DNA from: Lachnospiraceae bacterium
Lineage (GTDB): Bacteria; Bacillota; Clostridia; Lachnospirales; Lachnospiraceae
Length of the DNA: 59,350 nucleotides
Assembly (NCBI GenBank): GCA_014804675.1
Contig: JAAUZH010000006.1
Coordinates: 1-59,350 of the forward strand
Direction: 5' to 3'
Shown here: piece by piece, positions 43,952 through 51,538 of the stretch
Layout: the number at the start of each line of letters is the position of its first letter
Numbering within the stretch: the stretch's first letter is position 1
The notes under the pieces: model-generated
Databases searched by the model: none
What the model was told of the DNA's origin: nothing
Seen by the model: the letters and a program-made list of their open reading frames with translations, nothing else
Position numbers and translations under genes: made by a program

Positions 43952-44728
43952 ATGCAGGTAAAATATTATGATATCGGTTTGAATCTTTTTTGTAAACAGT
44001 TTCCGGAACCGGAAAGGATTATCTGTGAGGCAGGTAATGATGGAGTATGCTGTATTCTGACCGGAACGGATATGAAAGAGAATAAGAAAATCAATGATTT
44101 TGTAAAAACACATGAAGCTTTTGGGACGGCTGGAATCCATCCTCATAATGCAGACCGTGCCAGACAGGAGGATTTTAATCTGATAGAGCAGATTGTATCC
44201 GAAAATAAGAAGATAGTAGCGGTAGGGGAATGCGGTCTGGATTATGACAGGATGTTTTCTACGAAAGAAAATCAAATAAGATGTCTGGAAAAGCATATTG
44301 TGCTTGCTAAGAAACTGAATATGCCCTTATTTCTCCATGAGCGAAACGCAGCCGATGACTTTATAAAAAGATTCAAAAAGCATCCGGATATATGCAAAAA
44401 TTCAGTAGTGCATTGTTTTACGGGAAATAAAGAAACATTGGATAAGTATCTCTCTATGGGATTTTCCATTGGAATTACCGGATGGATCTGTGATGACCGC
44501 CGGGCAAAAGAATTACGTGAGGCAGTATCCATCATTCCTCTGGACCGGATTTTGGTGGAGACGGATGCGCCATATTTAACCCCTAAGAATGTTCCGGGGC
44601 TTGGCAGAACGAATGTGCCGCAAAATATTCAGTATGTTGTGAGAGATTTGGCGAAATATATGAAAGTATCAGAGGATGTATTGATGGAAAACGCAAGGAA
44701 GAATACAGAAAGGATATTTCATCTGTGA
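43952..44728 (+). CDS. TatD-family metal-dependent hydrolase
   Basis: A 258-residue TIM-barrel hydrolase of the TatD deoxyribonuclease family. Conserved elements are GTAGIHPHNAD, VAVGECGLDYDR, PLFLHER, VVHCFTGNKE and ILVETDAPYLTP. The usual N-terminal HxH is not obvious: DIGLNLFCKQF replaces the common DTHCHLD, so one metal ligand pair may be altered. The ATG 9 bases after CAGGAG is taken as the start. Confidence 0.82.
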   Translation: MQVKYYDIGLNLFCKQFPEPERIICEAGNDGVCCILTGTDMKENKKINDFVKTHEAFGTAGIHPHNADRARQEDFNLIEQIVSENKKIVAVGECGLDYDRMFSTKENQIRCLEKHIVLAKKLNMPLFLHERNAADDFIKRFKKHPDICKNSVVHCFTGNKETLDKYLSMGFSIGITGWICDDRRAKELREAVSIIPLDRILVETDAPYLTPKNVPGLGRTNVPQNIQYVVRDLAKYMKVSEDVLMENARKNTERIFHL

Positions 44729-44753
44729 CTCTGATTGAAATGGAGGTAGAGGG

Positions 44754-45073
44754 ATGAGCGGCTCTGTGAATAAGGAGTTTTTGGAATTTCTTTTAGAGAG
44801 ATTTCAAATAGAAAGAAAAAAATTTGACCGATCTGGTGTATATGCCTATACGCAGCGTTTGCTTGCTTATAATTCAAATAAAATAGAAGGGAGCACTCTA
44901 ACTTAAGTCTGGTGTCTTTGAGGATCGTGCCAATGGATATGCGATTGGCGATTATAAAAGGCGTCCTAATATGATAGGCATGTATCAGACTGTAAGACCG
45001 GAAGTAGATTTATCCATATTGGCAGAATTTCATGCAAAATATGAGAGTATTCATCCATTTCAGGATGATGATG
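44754..45073 (+). pseudogene. Fic-family protein remnant
   Basis: After a good TGGAGG site, the first 50 codons read like a Fic N-terminus (LLAYNSNKIEGSTLT) and then hit TAA. Another frame continues with NMIGMYQTVRPE and AEFHAKYESIHPFQDDD. The Fic motif HPFxDGNGR is broken after HPFQD, and most of the domain between is deleted. It is not expected to AMPylate targets. Confidence 0.75.
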
Positions 45074-45077
45074 TTAT

Positions 45078-45146
45078 AATAAGGACAAAGTTAGAGAAAC
45101 CCAGTAAAATCAAGGGGTTGGCACTAATTTAGTCCTTATTTTTTAT
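45078..45146 (+). terminator. Long hairpin terminator 1
   Basis: AATAAGGAC pairs with GTCCTTATT, continued by an imperfect AAGTTAG/CTAATTT helix and an inner AACCC/GGGTT helix. A T-run follows. It lies at the end of the Fic remnant. A second structure of similar plan lies 140 bases downstream. Confidence 0.6.
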
Positions 45147-45281
45147 ACCTGTAGACATGGTGTTTTGAATGGGACAGCGCTGTTAAATCAAAAAACCAAA
45201 TTTTTCATACATAAAGATTTCAAGTTAATTCTTGGAGTGACTTTGTGTACGCAAAAGAGGTGATAACTGAATAAAAAATAT

Positions 45282-45352
45282 TAGGTAAGACTAAATTAGC
45301 TCTTTTTGTGGACAAGTGCCACATTGTCAAAGCTAACTTGGTCCTACTTTTT
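45282..45352 (+). terminator. Long hairpin terminator 2, upstream of mobile cargo genes
   Basis: TAGG..AC and AATTAGCT pair with AGCTAACTT and GTCCTA around an inner GACAA/TTGTC hairpin, followed by TTTTTT. It precedes the ribosome-binding site at 45363 and may be an attenuator for the following genes. The 130 bases before it hold nothing recognisable. Confidence 0.5.
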
Positions 45353-45376
45353 TATTGCAAAAAGGAGGAGCCGGAT

Positions 45377-45757
45377 ATGGCAATGACGAGGCAGGAGCTG
45401 ATTCAGTTCTTAGATGGGCTGGTGGAGTTAGCCAGCGAGGAAAACAAAGCAAAAGCAGTTTTGGTAAAAGAAAGATTCATAAGTGACTTTGAAAAGAGTT
45501 ACGAGTATGAGAAAGAGGTTAGTGATGGGAGTAGCGAATCTGAGCCAAAGTATGCAGTAACGGCAATCTTGGATAGAAAAAGCGGGGAGCTGCTCTATGA
45601 CGAGGAGGCGGATTTTGTGGAATGTGTACATCACTGGCTGGAAGAAAAAATATCCATTGCTGAATTGGAGAAAGAGAGGTGCAGCGTGGAGGGAATCGAG
45701 GTGAGGGAGTATGGAAAAAGCATACCGATTAGGAGAAGTGGAAGAAGCCGTCAGTGA
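45377..45757 (+). CDS. Hypothetical mobile-element accessory protein
   Basis: A 126-residue acidic protein; no family recognised. AGGAGG lies 9 bases before the ATG. Its charged composition and overlap with the next gene (47 bases) suggest the compact cargo of an integrative element. The last residues run into basic RRSGRSRQ. Confidence 0.55.
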   Translation: MAMTRQELIQFLDGLVELASEENKAKAVLVKERFISDFEKSYEYEKEVSDGSSESEPKYAVTAILDRKSGELLYDEEADFVECVHHWLEEKISIAELEKERCSVEGIEVREYGKSIPIRRSGRSRQ

Positions 45758-46100
45758 AATGGAGCTGTATGATGTACCGGACGACGTCATGGAAAGCGAC
45801 GAGGACTACCAGATTATCATAAGCGGATGGCAGGTGTATATTCCGGAACTTGGGATTGCCCTGCATGAAGGAGTATTCTGCAATTATGACGAGGAAGAAC
45901 AGGCATATCTTCCTGATTTTTCCGTTACTGTCATAAAAGAGGCAGCAGAGGAAGAAACAAAGGAAGGGGAATGGCTCTATTACGAGCAGGACGGCTTTGT
46001 GATTACGTTAGCTAATTACCTGCATGGCAAAATGGATATAAGCCGGATTGAACAATTATCCTGTTTTATCCGTATGCCCGATATAGAGCCGGAAACCTAA
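45711..46100 (+). CDS. Hypothetical acidic protein of mobile cargo
   Basis: A 129-residue, strongly acidic protein (SDEDYQIIISGWQVYIPELG). It is not recognised. GGTGAGGGAG lies just before the ATG inside the preceding gene. It forms a pair with that gene. Confidence 0.55.
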   Translation: MEKAYRLGEVEEAVSEMELYDVPDDVMESDEDYQIIISGWQVYIPELGIALHEGVFCNYDEEEQAYLPDFSVTVIKEAAEEETKEGEWLYYEQDGFVITLANYLHGKMDISRIEQLSCFIRMPDIEPET

Positions 46101-46226
46101 AAGAATGAATATGCTGTGGCTTTAGTCACAGCATTTCAGATAAGAAACTGTAAACCAATATGTATAGTCTGCAAGGCACAAGCCGTAAAGCAGAAGCCTG
46201 TGAGACAGGCAGAAAGAGAGGAAACT

Positions 46227-46910
46227 ATGGAATATGCAATCAAATTAAACGCAGTAAACAACCCGGATGTAAGTGTACGGGCATTTGCAACAGTCACTTT
46301 TGGGGAATCATTCAAGATTACCAATGTAGCGGTAGTAGAGGGAAAAGGAAACAAGCCCTTTGTATCCATGCCTTCTTTTAAGAGCAAGGAGAGGGACGAA
46401 CACAATCAGGCGGTCTACAAGGATGTATGCAATCCCATTACAAAGGAGTTCCGTGAGGAATTGTAGGGGGAGATTCTTGATCTGTACGCAGAGATGGAAC
46501 AGACCGGAAAAACGGAGGTTGTAAAGGAAGCGGAAGGAACGCAGGAGCCGGATTTTACAGTCAAAGTAACTCCTTTTGAGAGGGAAGGAAGAAATGTCTT
46601 AGGAATTGCCCGCATTTATTTTGAGGACAGCTTCGTTGTCGGGAATGTTAGCATCTTAAAAGGCAAGGAAAAAGAATTTGTGGCAATGCCCTCGTATAAG
46701 GCAAAGCAGAGTGGAAAGGACGGTAAGCCCCAGTATCAGGATGTATGTTTTCCTGTGATAAAGGAGTTCCGTGAAAAACTCTATGATACAATCCTTGAGG
46801 CATATAAGCAGGAAAAGGAGCTTGCAGCAGATCAGAGCAGGGCACAGGTGGCGGCACAGGCGCAGGCAAGGACTGGAAGCAGACAACAGCAGGAACTTCC
46901 TTTCCACTAA
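46227..46910 (+). pseudogene. Tandem SpoVG-like gene interrupted by an in-frame amber codon
   Basis: Two SpoVG-type domains lie in one frame: residues 1-79 (VSVRAFATVTFGESFKITNV, then PFVSMPSFKSK) and about 98-190 (GRNVLGIARIYFEDSFVVGN, then EFVAMPSYKAK). A TAG at 46464-46466 separates them. The aligned repeat position reads FREEL-stop-GEIL in the first and FREKL-Tyr-DTIL in the second, so the TAG replaces a conserved Tyr codon. The second half could be translated from an ATG at 46494, but without a clear ribosome-binding site. Similar SpoVG-like genes occur in integrative elements. Confidence 0.7.
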
Positions 46911-46977
46911 AAGAAGCCGGAAAGAGAAAAAAATTCACCGGGCGTGAAAAAATGCCCGGCGGAGAAAGGAGAAAGTA

Positions 46978-47852
46978 ATGGAGCAGACAGCAGGAAGCAC
47001 AAGAATGACAAAAGACCAGATTATAAAGGAACTCATTGAACTGTTGAACCGGAACCAGCAGAAGGAAGCAACCAATGATGTATTTGAAATGGCGGCATAC
47101 ACTGACGGTATGGAGCAGAAAATGGATGCAGTCTTAGAGGAACTCGTTAATGTTCGAAAACAACTTGCAGAGATGAAACGTAGGCAGGAGAGAAAAACAG
47201 TACGGGAGGCATTATCGGGAGCGGTAGAGAAGCTGGAGCAACAGTGTCAGAAGATGAAACAGCAGCTATTTGAGGTCAAGACAGAAATTAAGGCAAAGGC
47301 AGCGGAGATTGTAGAGGAGGCAAAGCGGAAAGGAAAAGCTGCCTTAAACAAAGTATCGGAGTTTTTTGGAATTAGAAATAAGCTGCAAAATATCAGGCAG
47401 AATGTGCAGGAGTCCATAGCAGATGTAGATAAGAGTATTGTAAAGATAGAGGCTTTCGGTACAGGCATGAGGGAGGCAGGGCATAAGATCGCCAATACTT
47501 TTCGTACTTTTGCGGATAAGCCAGAAAAGGAATATGGAGAGAAGAGATTTTCAAAGACAGAGCTGATAAAAAACCTTTTCAGGCAAAGCGCAAGCTGTTG
47601 TCTGGTATCTTGAATTATACAGATGCTGCAATAGAAAAGATGGAAAAGCTGGCTACGGATGTGCGCCAGCAACGGGCGGAAAAGGCAGCGCATGAACCGG
47701 AGCGTACAGAGGAAGCAGAGCTGATAAGTCCCAAAGGTGGCAGAGCCGGAATATCAATATGGAGCAGAGGCTTTTGAGGCACACCAAAAAGAAGCAGAGA
47801 AGGCAATGACTAAGGATAACACAATGAAGAATTTGCCTGTAAAAAGCCGATA
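46978..47852 (+). pseudogene. DUF6674-like coiled-coil protein, frameshifted
   Basis: The first 200 residues are helical and charged (ERKTVREALSGAVEKLEQQ, EIVEEAKRKGKAALNKVSEF), resembling DUF6674 proteins of integrative elements. The frame ends at 47613, but one more A in the A6 run at 47568-47573 would continue it as KKPFQAKRKLLSGILNYTDA. A second shift near 47730 is needed to reach the segment ending NTMKNLPVKSR at 47852. AGAAAGGAG precedes the ATG at 46978. The family name is tentative. Confidence 0.6.
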
Positions 47853-47856
47853 GAGA

Positions 47857-47901
47857 AAAGTCCTCTTGAATTGAACTTAGGCTTGATTCAAGGGGATTTT
47901 G
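47857..47901 (+). terminator. Terminator of the mobile cargo block
   Basis: AAGTCCTCTTGAAT pairs with ATTCAAGGGGATTTT (two G-T wobbles) and is followed by a short T-run. Confidence 0.65.
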
Positions 47902-47963
47902 TATTTGAAGGTATTTTTTATGTGTGAAATACGAAAATTTTATAAATGTATTTGGTACAAAAA

Positions 47964-47995
47964 TCGTATTTGGTGTAAAAAAATCGTACTTCGTG
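47964..47995 (+). promoter_or_regulatory. Direct-repeat operator 1 (candidate LytTR binding site)
   Basis: TCGTATTTGGTG and TCGTACTTCGTG are spaced exactly 20 bases apart, linked by an A-run; a weaker copy GTATTTGG lies just upstream (about 47948). The same arrangement occurs at 53396-53427 before agrD. Tandem repeats about two helical turns apart are how LytTR regulators such as AgrA bind. Confidence 0.65.
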
Positions 47996-48074
47996 ATAAA
48001 AATCTTAAATTTCAAAGCGTATATGACGAAAAAAACTAAATAAAAAACCTGAAAGCAAATGGAGGTAGTTAGTT

Positions 48075-48578
48075 ATGAAAAGAAACAGAAAAATTTTATG
48101 TGGATTATTGGCATTAGTATTGGTAGTTGCAATGTCATTTGTTACATCTACTAATGTGTATGCAGCTTCAAGCTCAAATACATACAAGTCATCAGGCAAG
48201 ATGAGTGTTGTATTGTCTGTTGGACAAACAGGTGATTCAAGTTCAGTTACGATTAATGTAAGAAATTTGCCAGAAAATGCAATTATTACCAAATTAGAAG
48301 TGAATACAGGTTCCTTAACTTATCAGGGCGGAGTGTTGACGAATTATTTAACCATTTCAAGTTCTAATGGAAGAAGTGAGCAGATACCATGGAATGGTGC
48401 TGCTAATAAAACATTAACTACAAGTCGTTTCCTCGCTTCACAGGCTAATGGTACATATACAATATCATTTAATGCTACTTGTTTGAGCGGACCAATAGTA
48501 GGCGGTAGTCAATTAAATATAGGTACAAAAACATATAGTAACCCATATATAGTAATATATTGGGACGATAGTTTATAA
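48075..48578 (+). CDS. Secreted protein under a candidate agr-type operator
   Basis: A 167-residue protein with a clear signal peptide (KILCGLLALVLVVAMSFVTS, then NVYAA). It is followed by a Ser/Thr/Asn-rich beta-type domain (VLSVGQTGDSSSVTINVRNL) with one Cys. No family is recognised. GGAGGTAG lies upstream. It is preceded by the direct-repeat operator shared with agrD, so it is probably a target of the quorum-sensing system. Confidence 0.65.
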   Translation: MKRNRKILCGLLALVLVVAMSFVTSTNVYAASSSNTYKSSGKMSVVLSVGQTGDSSSVTINVRNLPENAIITKLEVNTGSLTYQGGVLTNYLTISSSNGRSEQIPWNGAANKTLTTSRFLASQANGTYTISFNATCLSGPIVGGSQLNIGTKTYSNPYIVIYWDDSL

Positions 48579-48655
48579 TAATATGAATAAAATGCTTTCA
48601 GGTTTTTTATGAAACTTATAGAATATTAAAAGCCATATATAAGAGGTGAGCTAAT

Positions 48656-49318
48656 ATGAATGTCAGTCAAATATACGGTAATCGGCAAAACACGAGTACC
48701 TTGGCAATGACTGTTAATCAGTCTAATAACAAAAAGGCAGGTTTGGATAACGGAAAAAGAGACACGGTAGAAATATCGGCTACTGCATATGAGCGAAATG
48801 TCGCAGGGGAGAAAATGACTGCGACATCGGGTAAGGACACATTAGGGATAACAAAAGGTGATAAAGATAATTCGTTTGTTATTCATTTTTCTGACTCGGC
48901 AATGGTTAGCAGGGCTGTTTCCAGAGGCTATATCACAGTTAATGGTATAGAATTTCAGCTATCAGAAGAAACTAAGCAGCAGTTATTAAAGGCAGATGAA
49001 CAGTCAAAAGCAGAACGAGAGAAAGCATATAATGAATATGTTATGCAACATGAAATGGCGGTTGCAAAACAACAGAGTGAAACATGGAAAAAAGCATTTG
49101 GTAGTATGATAGACACTGTTGATATTCTCGATGAAATTCTTGGCAAAAAAGCAATGTCTAAACAATATGAGAATGCCACAAAAGCGTATAAAAATACGCA
49201 AGATGGGGTAAGCTGGTCGCAGTTTGAATGGAAAACATATGATACACAGATGAAGATTTCTGTTGAGGATACCATAAAAGTTGAAGATATTTCTAAAGGG
49301 GAAATAATAATTAGCTAA
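48656..49318 (+). CDS. Hypothetical agr-island protein, type 1
   Basis: A 220-residue protein without a signal peptide. The N-terminus is polar and disordered, with a DTVEISATAYERN motif (about residues 36-48). The C-terminal half is a charged helical region (EETKQQLLKADEQSKAEREK). The 55882-56640 protein has the same plan (VKVSISEEGKKNYR). Such DxVxIS N-termini recur in Lachnospiraceae hypothetical proteins; function unknown. GAGGTGAG precedes the ATG. Confidence 0.6.
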   Translation: MNVSQIYGNRQNTSTLAMTVNQSNNKKAGLDNGKRDTVEISATAYERNVAGEKMTATSGKDTLGITKGDKDNSFVIHFSDSAMVSRAVSRGYITVNGIEFQLSEETKQQLLKADEQSKAEREKAYNEYVMQHEMAVAKQQSETWKKAFGSMIDTVDILDEILGKKAMSKQYENATKAYKNTQDGVSWSQFEWKTYDTQMKISVEDTIKVEDISKGEIIIS

Positions 49319-49338
49319 AATGTATATAGATAAAAAAG

Positions 49339-49370
49339 AAGTAGCCGATAGTTTGTTCTATCGGTTACTT
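49339..49370 (+). terminator. Rho-independent terminator upstream of the agr-type regulator
   Basis: A 13-bp stem (AAGTAGCCGATAG / CTATCGGTTACTT) with a TTTGTT loop. Confidence 0.7.
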
Positions 49371-49427
49371 TGATAAATAAAGTGTAAATATATAACGAAT
49401 AAGTTGCACAACAAAAAGCAAAGGTTA

Positions 49428-49436
49428 TGGTATAAT
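49428..49436 (+). promoter_or_regulatory. Extended -10 promoter of the regulator-kinase operon
   Basis: TGGTATAAT is a consensus extended -10, 33 bases before the start. No close -35 is seen. Confidence 0.55.
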
Positions 49437-49468
49437 AATTAAAATACGTTGCATTGGAGGTGAGCATT

Positions 49469-50203
49469 ATGATAGAGATTGCTGTTTGCGATGATGATGT
49501 CAATGATCTTGATCATGCAGTTAAAATTTTACATGAGATTTTTATTGCTCAAAACATAGGTTATAATATAAAGACTTTTTTGTCTGCAAATGAGATGTTG
49601 GATAATATCAAGAAAATTGATATTGGCATTTTAGATATTGCGATGAGCGAATTAAATGGTATTAAAGTGGGAAGAAAATTAAGAGAAAAATTCCCTGATG
49701 TAAAATTGATATACATAACAAGTTTTGAAGAATACTGTATGGAGGCAATTAATGATGTTCATGCGTTTTCTTTTCTATGCAAACCTTTGGATAATCGTAA
49801 GATGCAAAAGCAGATAATGGAGGTGCTTAATGGCATTCCTAACGATGCTATTGAAAAGGAATTTTATAAGGTAACAGATAGTAAGCAAAAAGAGTATGTA
49901 TCCATAAAATTGAAATTAGAGGATATTTTGTATTTTGAGTATATCAAGAGGCAACGGAAAGCTGCCATAGTATTAGAGAATGAAACATATGAGTGTGAAT
50001 GTGTATTTGAAAGATTAGTTGAAGAGTTAAAACAATATGATTTTGTTGTGAACTGTAGAGGAAATTTAGTGAATTTAAGTCATATTGAGAAGATAAAGGG
50101 ATTTAGTATTTATTTAGACAATGGAAAAGAACTTCCAATAGCGCAAAAACGTATTGCGGACTTTAGATTAAGGATGAACGAATTTTTGCAAAGAAATTCA
50201 TAG
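49469..50203 (+). CDS. LytTR-family response regulator (AgrA-like)
   Basis: A 244-residue regulator. The receiver domain (1-120) has the acidic pair CDDD and phosphoacceptor Asp in GILDIAMSELNG; a Ser replaces the usual Pro after it. The LytTR DNA-binding domain (about 140-244) shows EDILYFEYIKRQRKAAIVLE and NCRGNLVNLSHIEKI. GGAGGTG lies 6 bases before the ATG. It is followed after 8 bases by a GHKL kinase, and the agrD/agrB homologues lie downstream, so it is the likely response arm of a peptide quorum-sensing system. The two direct-repeat operators in the island are its likely sites. Confidence 0.88.
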   Translation: MIEIAVCDDDVNDLDHAVKILHEIFIAQNIGYNIKTFLSANEMLDNIKKIDIGILDIAMSELNGIKVGRKLREKFPDVKLIYITSFEEYCMEAINDVHAFSFLCKPLDNRKMQKQIMEVLNGIPNDAIEKEFYKVTDSKQKEYVSIKLKLEDILYFEYIKRQRKAAIVLENETYECECVFERLVEELKQYDFVVNCRGNLVNLSHIEKIKGFSIYLDNGKELPIAQKRIADFRLRMNEFLQRNS

Positions 50204-50211
50204 GAGAATGG

Positions 50212-51507
50212 ATGATGGATAAATTTTTATTTATAATGAGTAATTTTCTTTCATGTTTTGCTGTTACTGCAATAATGTTTCAATTTATGAATGGTAGATA
50301 TAAAAAGAGTATTAATAATAAATATATATATTCTTTAATTCAGATTGTTATTATAGTGTGTGTGGTTTGCATTAATTTGATGAATATTTCTTTGTTTAAT
50401 TTGATTGCGTGGTTTGCTGTGTTTGGTATATCAGCATATTTTTTATATTACGAGGACATGGATAAACCATTACGGCGTATACTTGAGTGCGAAGCGTTAA
50501 TGTTTTGCATGGTTGTATGTGAGTCATTGGGGGTATTCGTTTTACGGTGGATTTTGCAGGCAATGAGTATTAAAAAAATTAATGCGGCTATGCTGAGTTT
50601 CTTAGAGGTTACATTTTCAGCATTAATTATTATTTTTTTCTATTATATGGTTATAAGCCGGCTAATGAAAAGAAGTAATATACCGTACTCAAAGACACAA
50701 TATGTTTTTTATTCTATCATATTGGGATACAGTTTCATTAATATGCTGGTAATTATAGAAATTTTTAAGCAGGGACAGATAAACTATTTATGCACGATAA
50801 ATATGGGTTGCATTGTAGTGGCAGACTTATATCTTTTATACTTTGTCAAAATGGCTGATGAGAAGAGTTATTATGAGAATCAGGTAAAGGTTTTAGAGCA
50901 ACAGGCGAATATGCAGTATGAGTATTACTTGGAGCAGACGAAAAAGTATGATAAAACTGTTCAGATACTGCATGATGTGAATAAGCATATTAAAACTATT
51001 GAAGAATTGTATATAGCAGGGCAGGCACAAACAGCAGGTGAGTATATGAATGAGATAGGGGGACTGTTAAAGCCATTAATACCAACTCAGTATACAGGAA
51101 ATCCAATATTGAATATTTTACTTACTGACAAAGAAATGCTTATGAAAGATAAGGGAATTTCGGTGGAAATAGAAATAGATAATGTAAGTTTGGATTTTAT
51201 TGAACCGATAGATGTTACAACTATTTTTGGAAATTTATTAGATAATGCTATTGAAGCAGCAGAAAAAGCAGAGGGTAACAAGTGTATATATATAAAGATC
51301 AGTTCCCGGCATCAGATGATAGTGATAAGAATTGAAAATAGTTGTAATGTTGTAAGGTGGAAGAATAATATGCCAATATCGAAAAAGGGAAAAAATGGGG
51401 GAATAGGACTTCTAAATGTAAAGAGTAGTATTGAAAAATATGATGGAAACTTAATATTAAAACAGGAAAATCAAAAATTTATAGCAGAGCTTTTCCTTAA
51501 TTCATAA
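50212..51507 (+). CDS. GHKL sensor histidine kinase (AgrC-like)
   Basis: A 431-residue HPK10-type kinase with six hydrophobic segments in the first 215 residues, which would sense the peptide. A dimerisation helix follows, with the phosphoacceptor His in ILHDVNKHIKTIEEL. The N box FGNLLDNAIEAAEKAE and G box NGGIGLLNVKSSIEKYDGN complete the ATPase domain. AGGAG lies upstream. It pairs with the LytTR regulator gene. A terminator follows, and a group II intron sits between it and agrD. Confidence 0.88.
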   Translation: MMDKFLFIMSNFLSCFAVTAIMFQFMNGRYKKSINNKYIYSLIQIVIIVCVVCINLMNISLFNLIAWFAVFGISAYFLYYEDMDKPLRRILECEALMFCMVVCESLGVFVLRWILQAMSIKKINAAMLSFLEVTFSALIIIFFYYMVISRLMKRSNIPYSKTQYVFYSIILGYSFINMLVIIEIFKQGQINYLCTINMGCIVVADLYLLYFVKMADEKSYYENQVKVLEQQANMQYEYYLEQTKKYDKTVQILHDVNKHIKTIEELYIAGQAQTAGEYMNEIGGLLKPLIPTQYTGNPILNILLTDKEMLMKDKGISVEIEIDNVSLDFIEPIDVTTIFGNLLDNAIEAAEKAEGNKCIYIKISSRHQMIVIRIENSCNVVRWKNNMPISKKGKNGGIGLLNVKSSIEKYDGNLILKQENQKFIAELFLNS

Positions 51508-51512
51508 TAGAA

Positions 51513-51536
51513 AAGAGCAGGAATGCTCTTTTTTTT
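51513..51536 (+). terminator. Terminator of the regulator-kinase operon and intron target
   Basis: AAGAGCA pairs with TGCTCTT around a 4-base loop and runs into eight T. The group II intron begins 2 bases later, as expected for group IIC introns that recognise terminator hairpins. Confidence 0.8.
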
Positions 51537-51538
51537 GG

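Noticed and set aside
47941..48000. Direct repeats as a CRISPR array
   Set aside because: Only two or three short units of 12 bases with an 8-base A-rich spacer, repeated identically at another promoter; no cas genes. It fits an operator.
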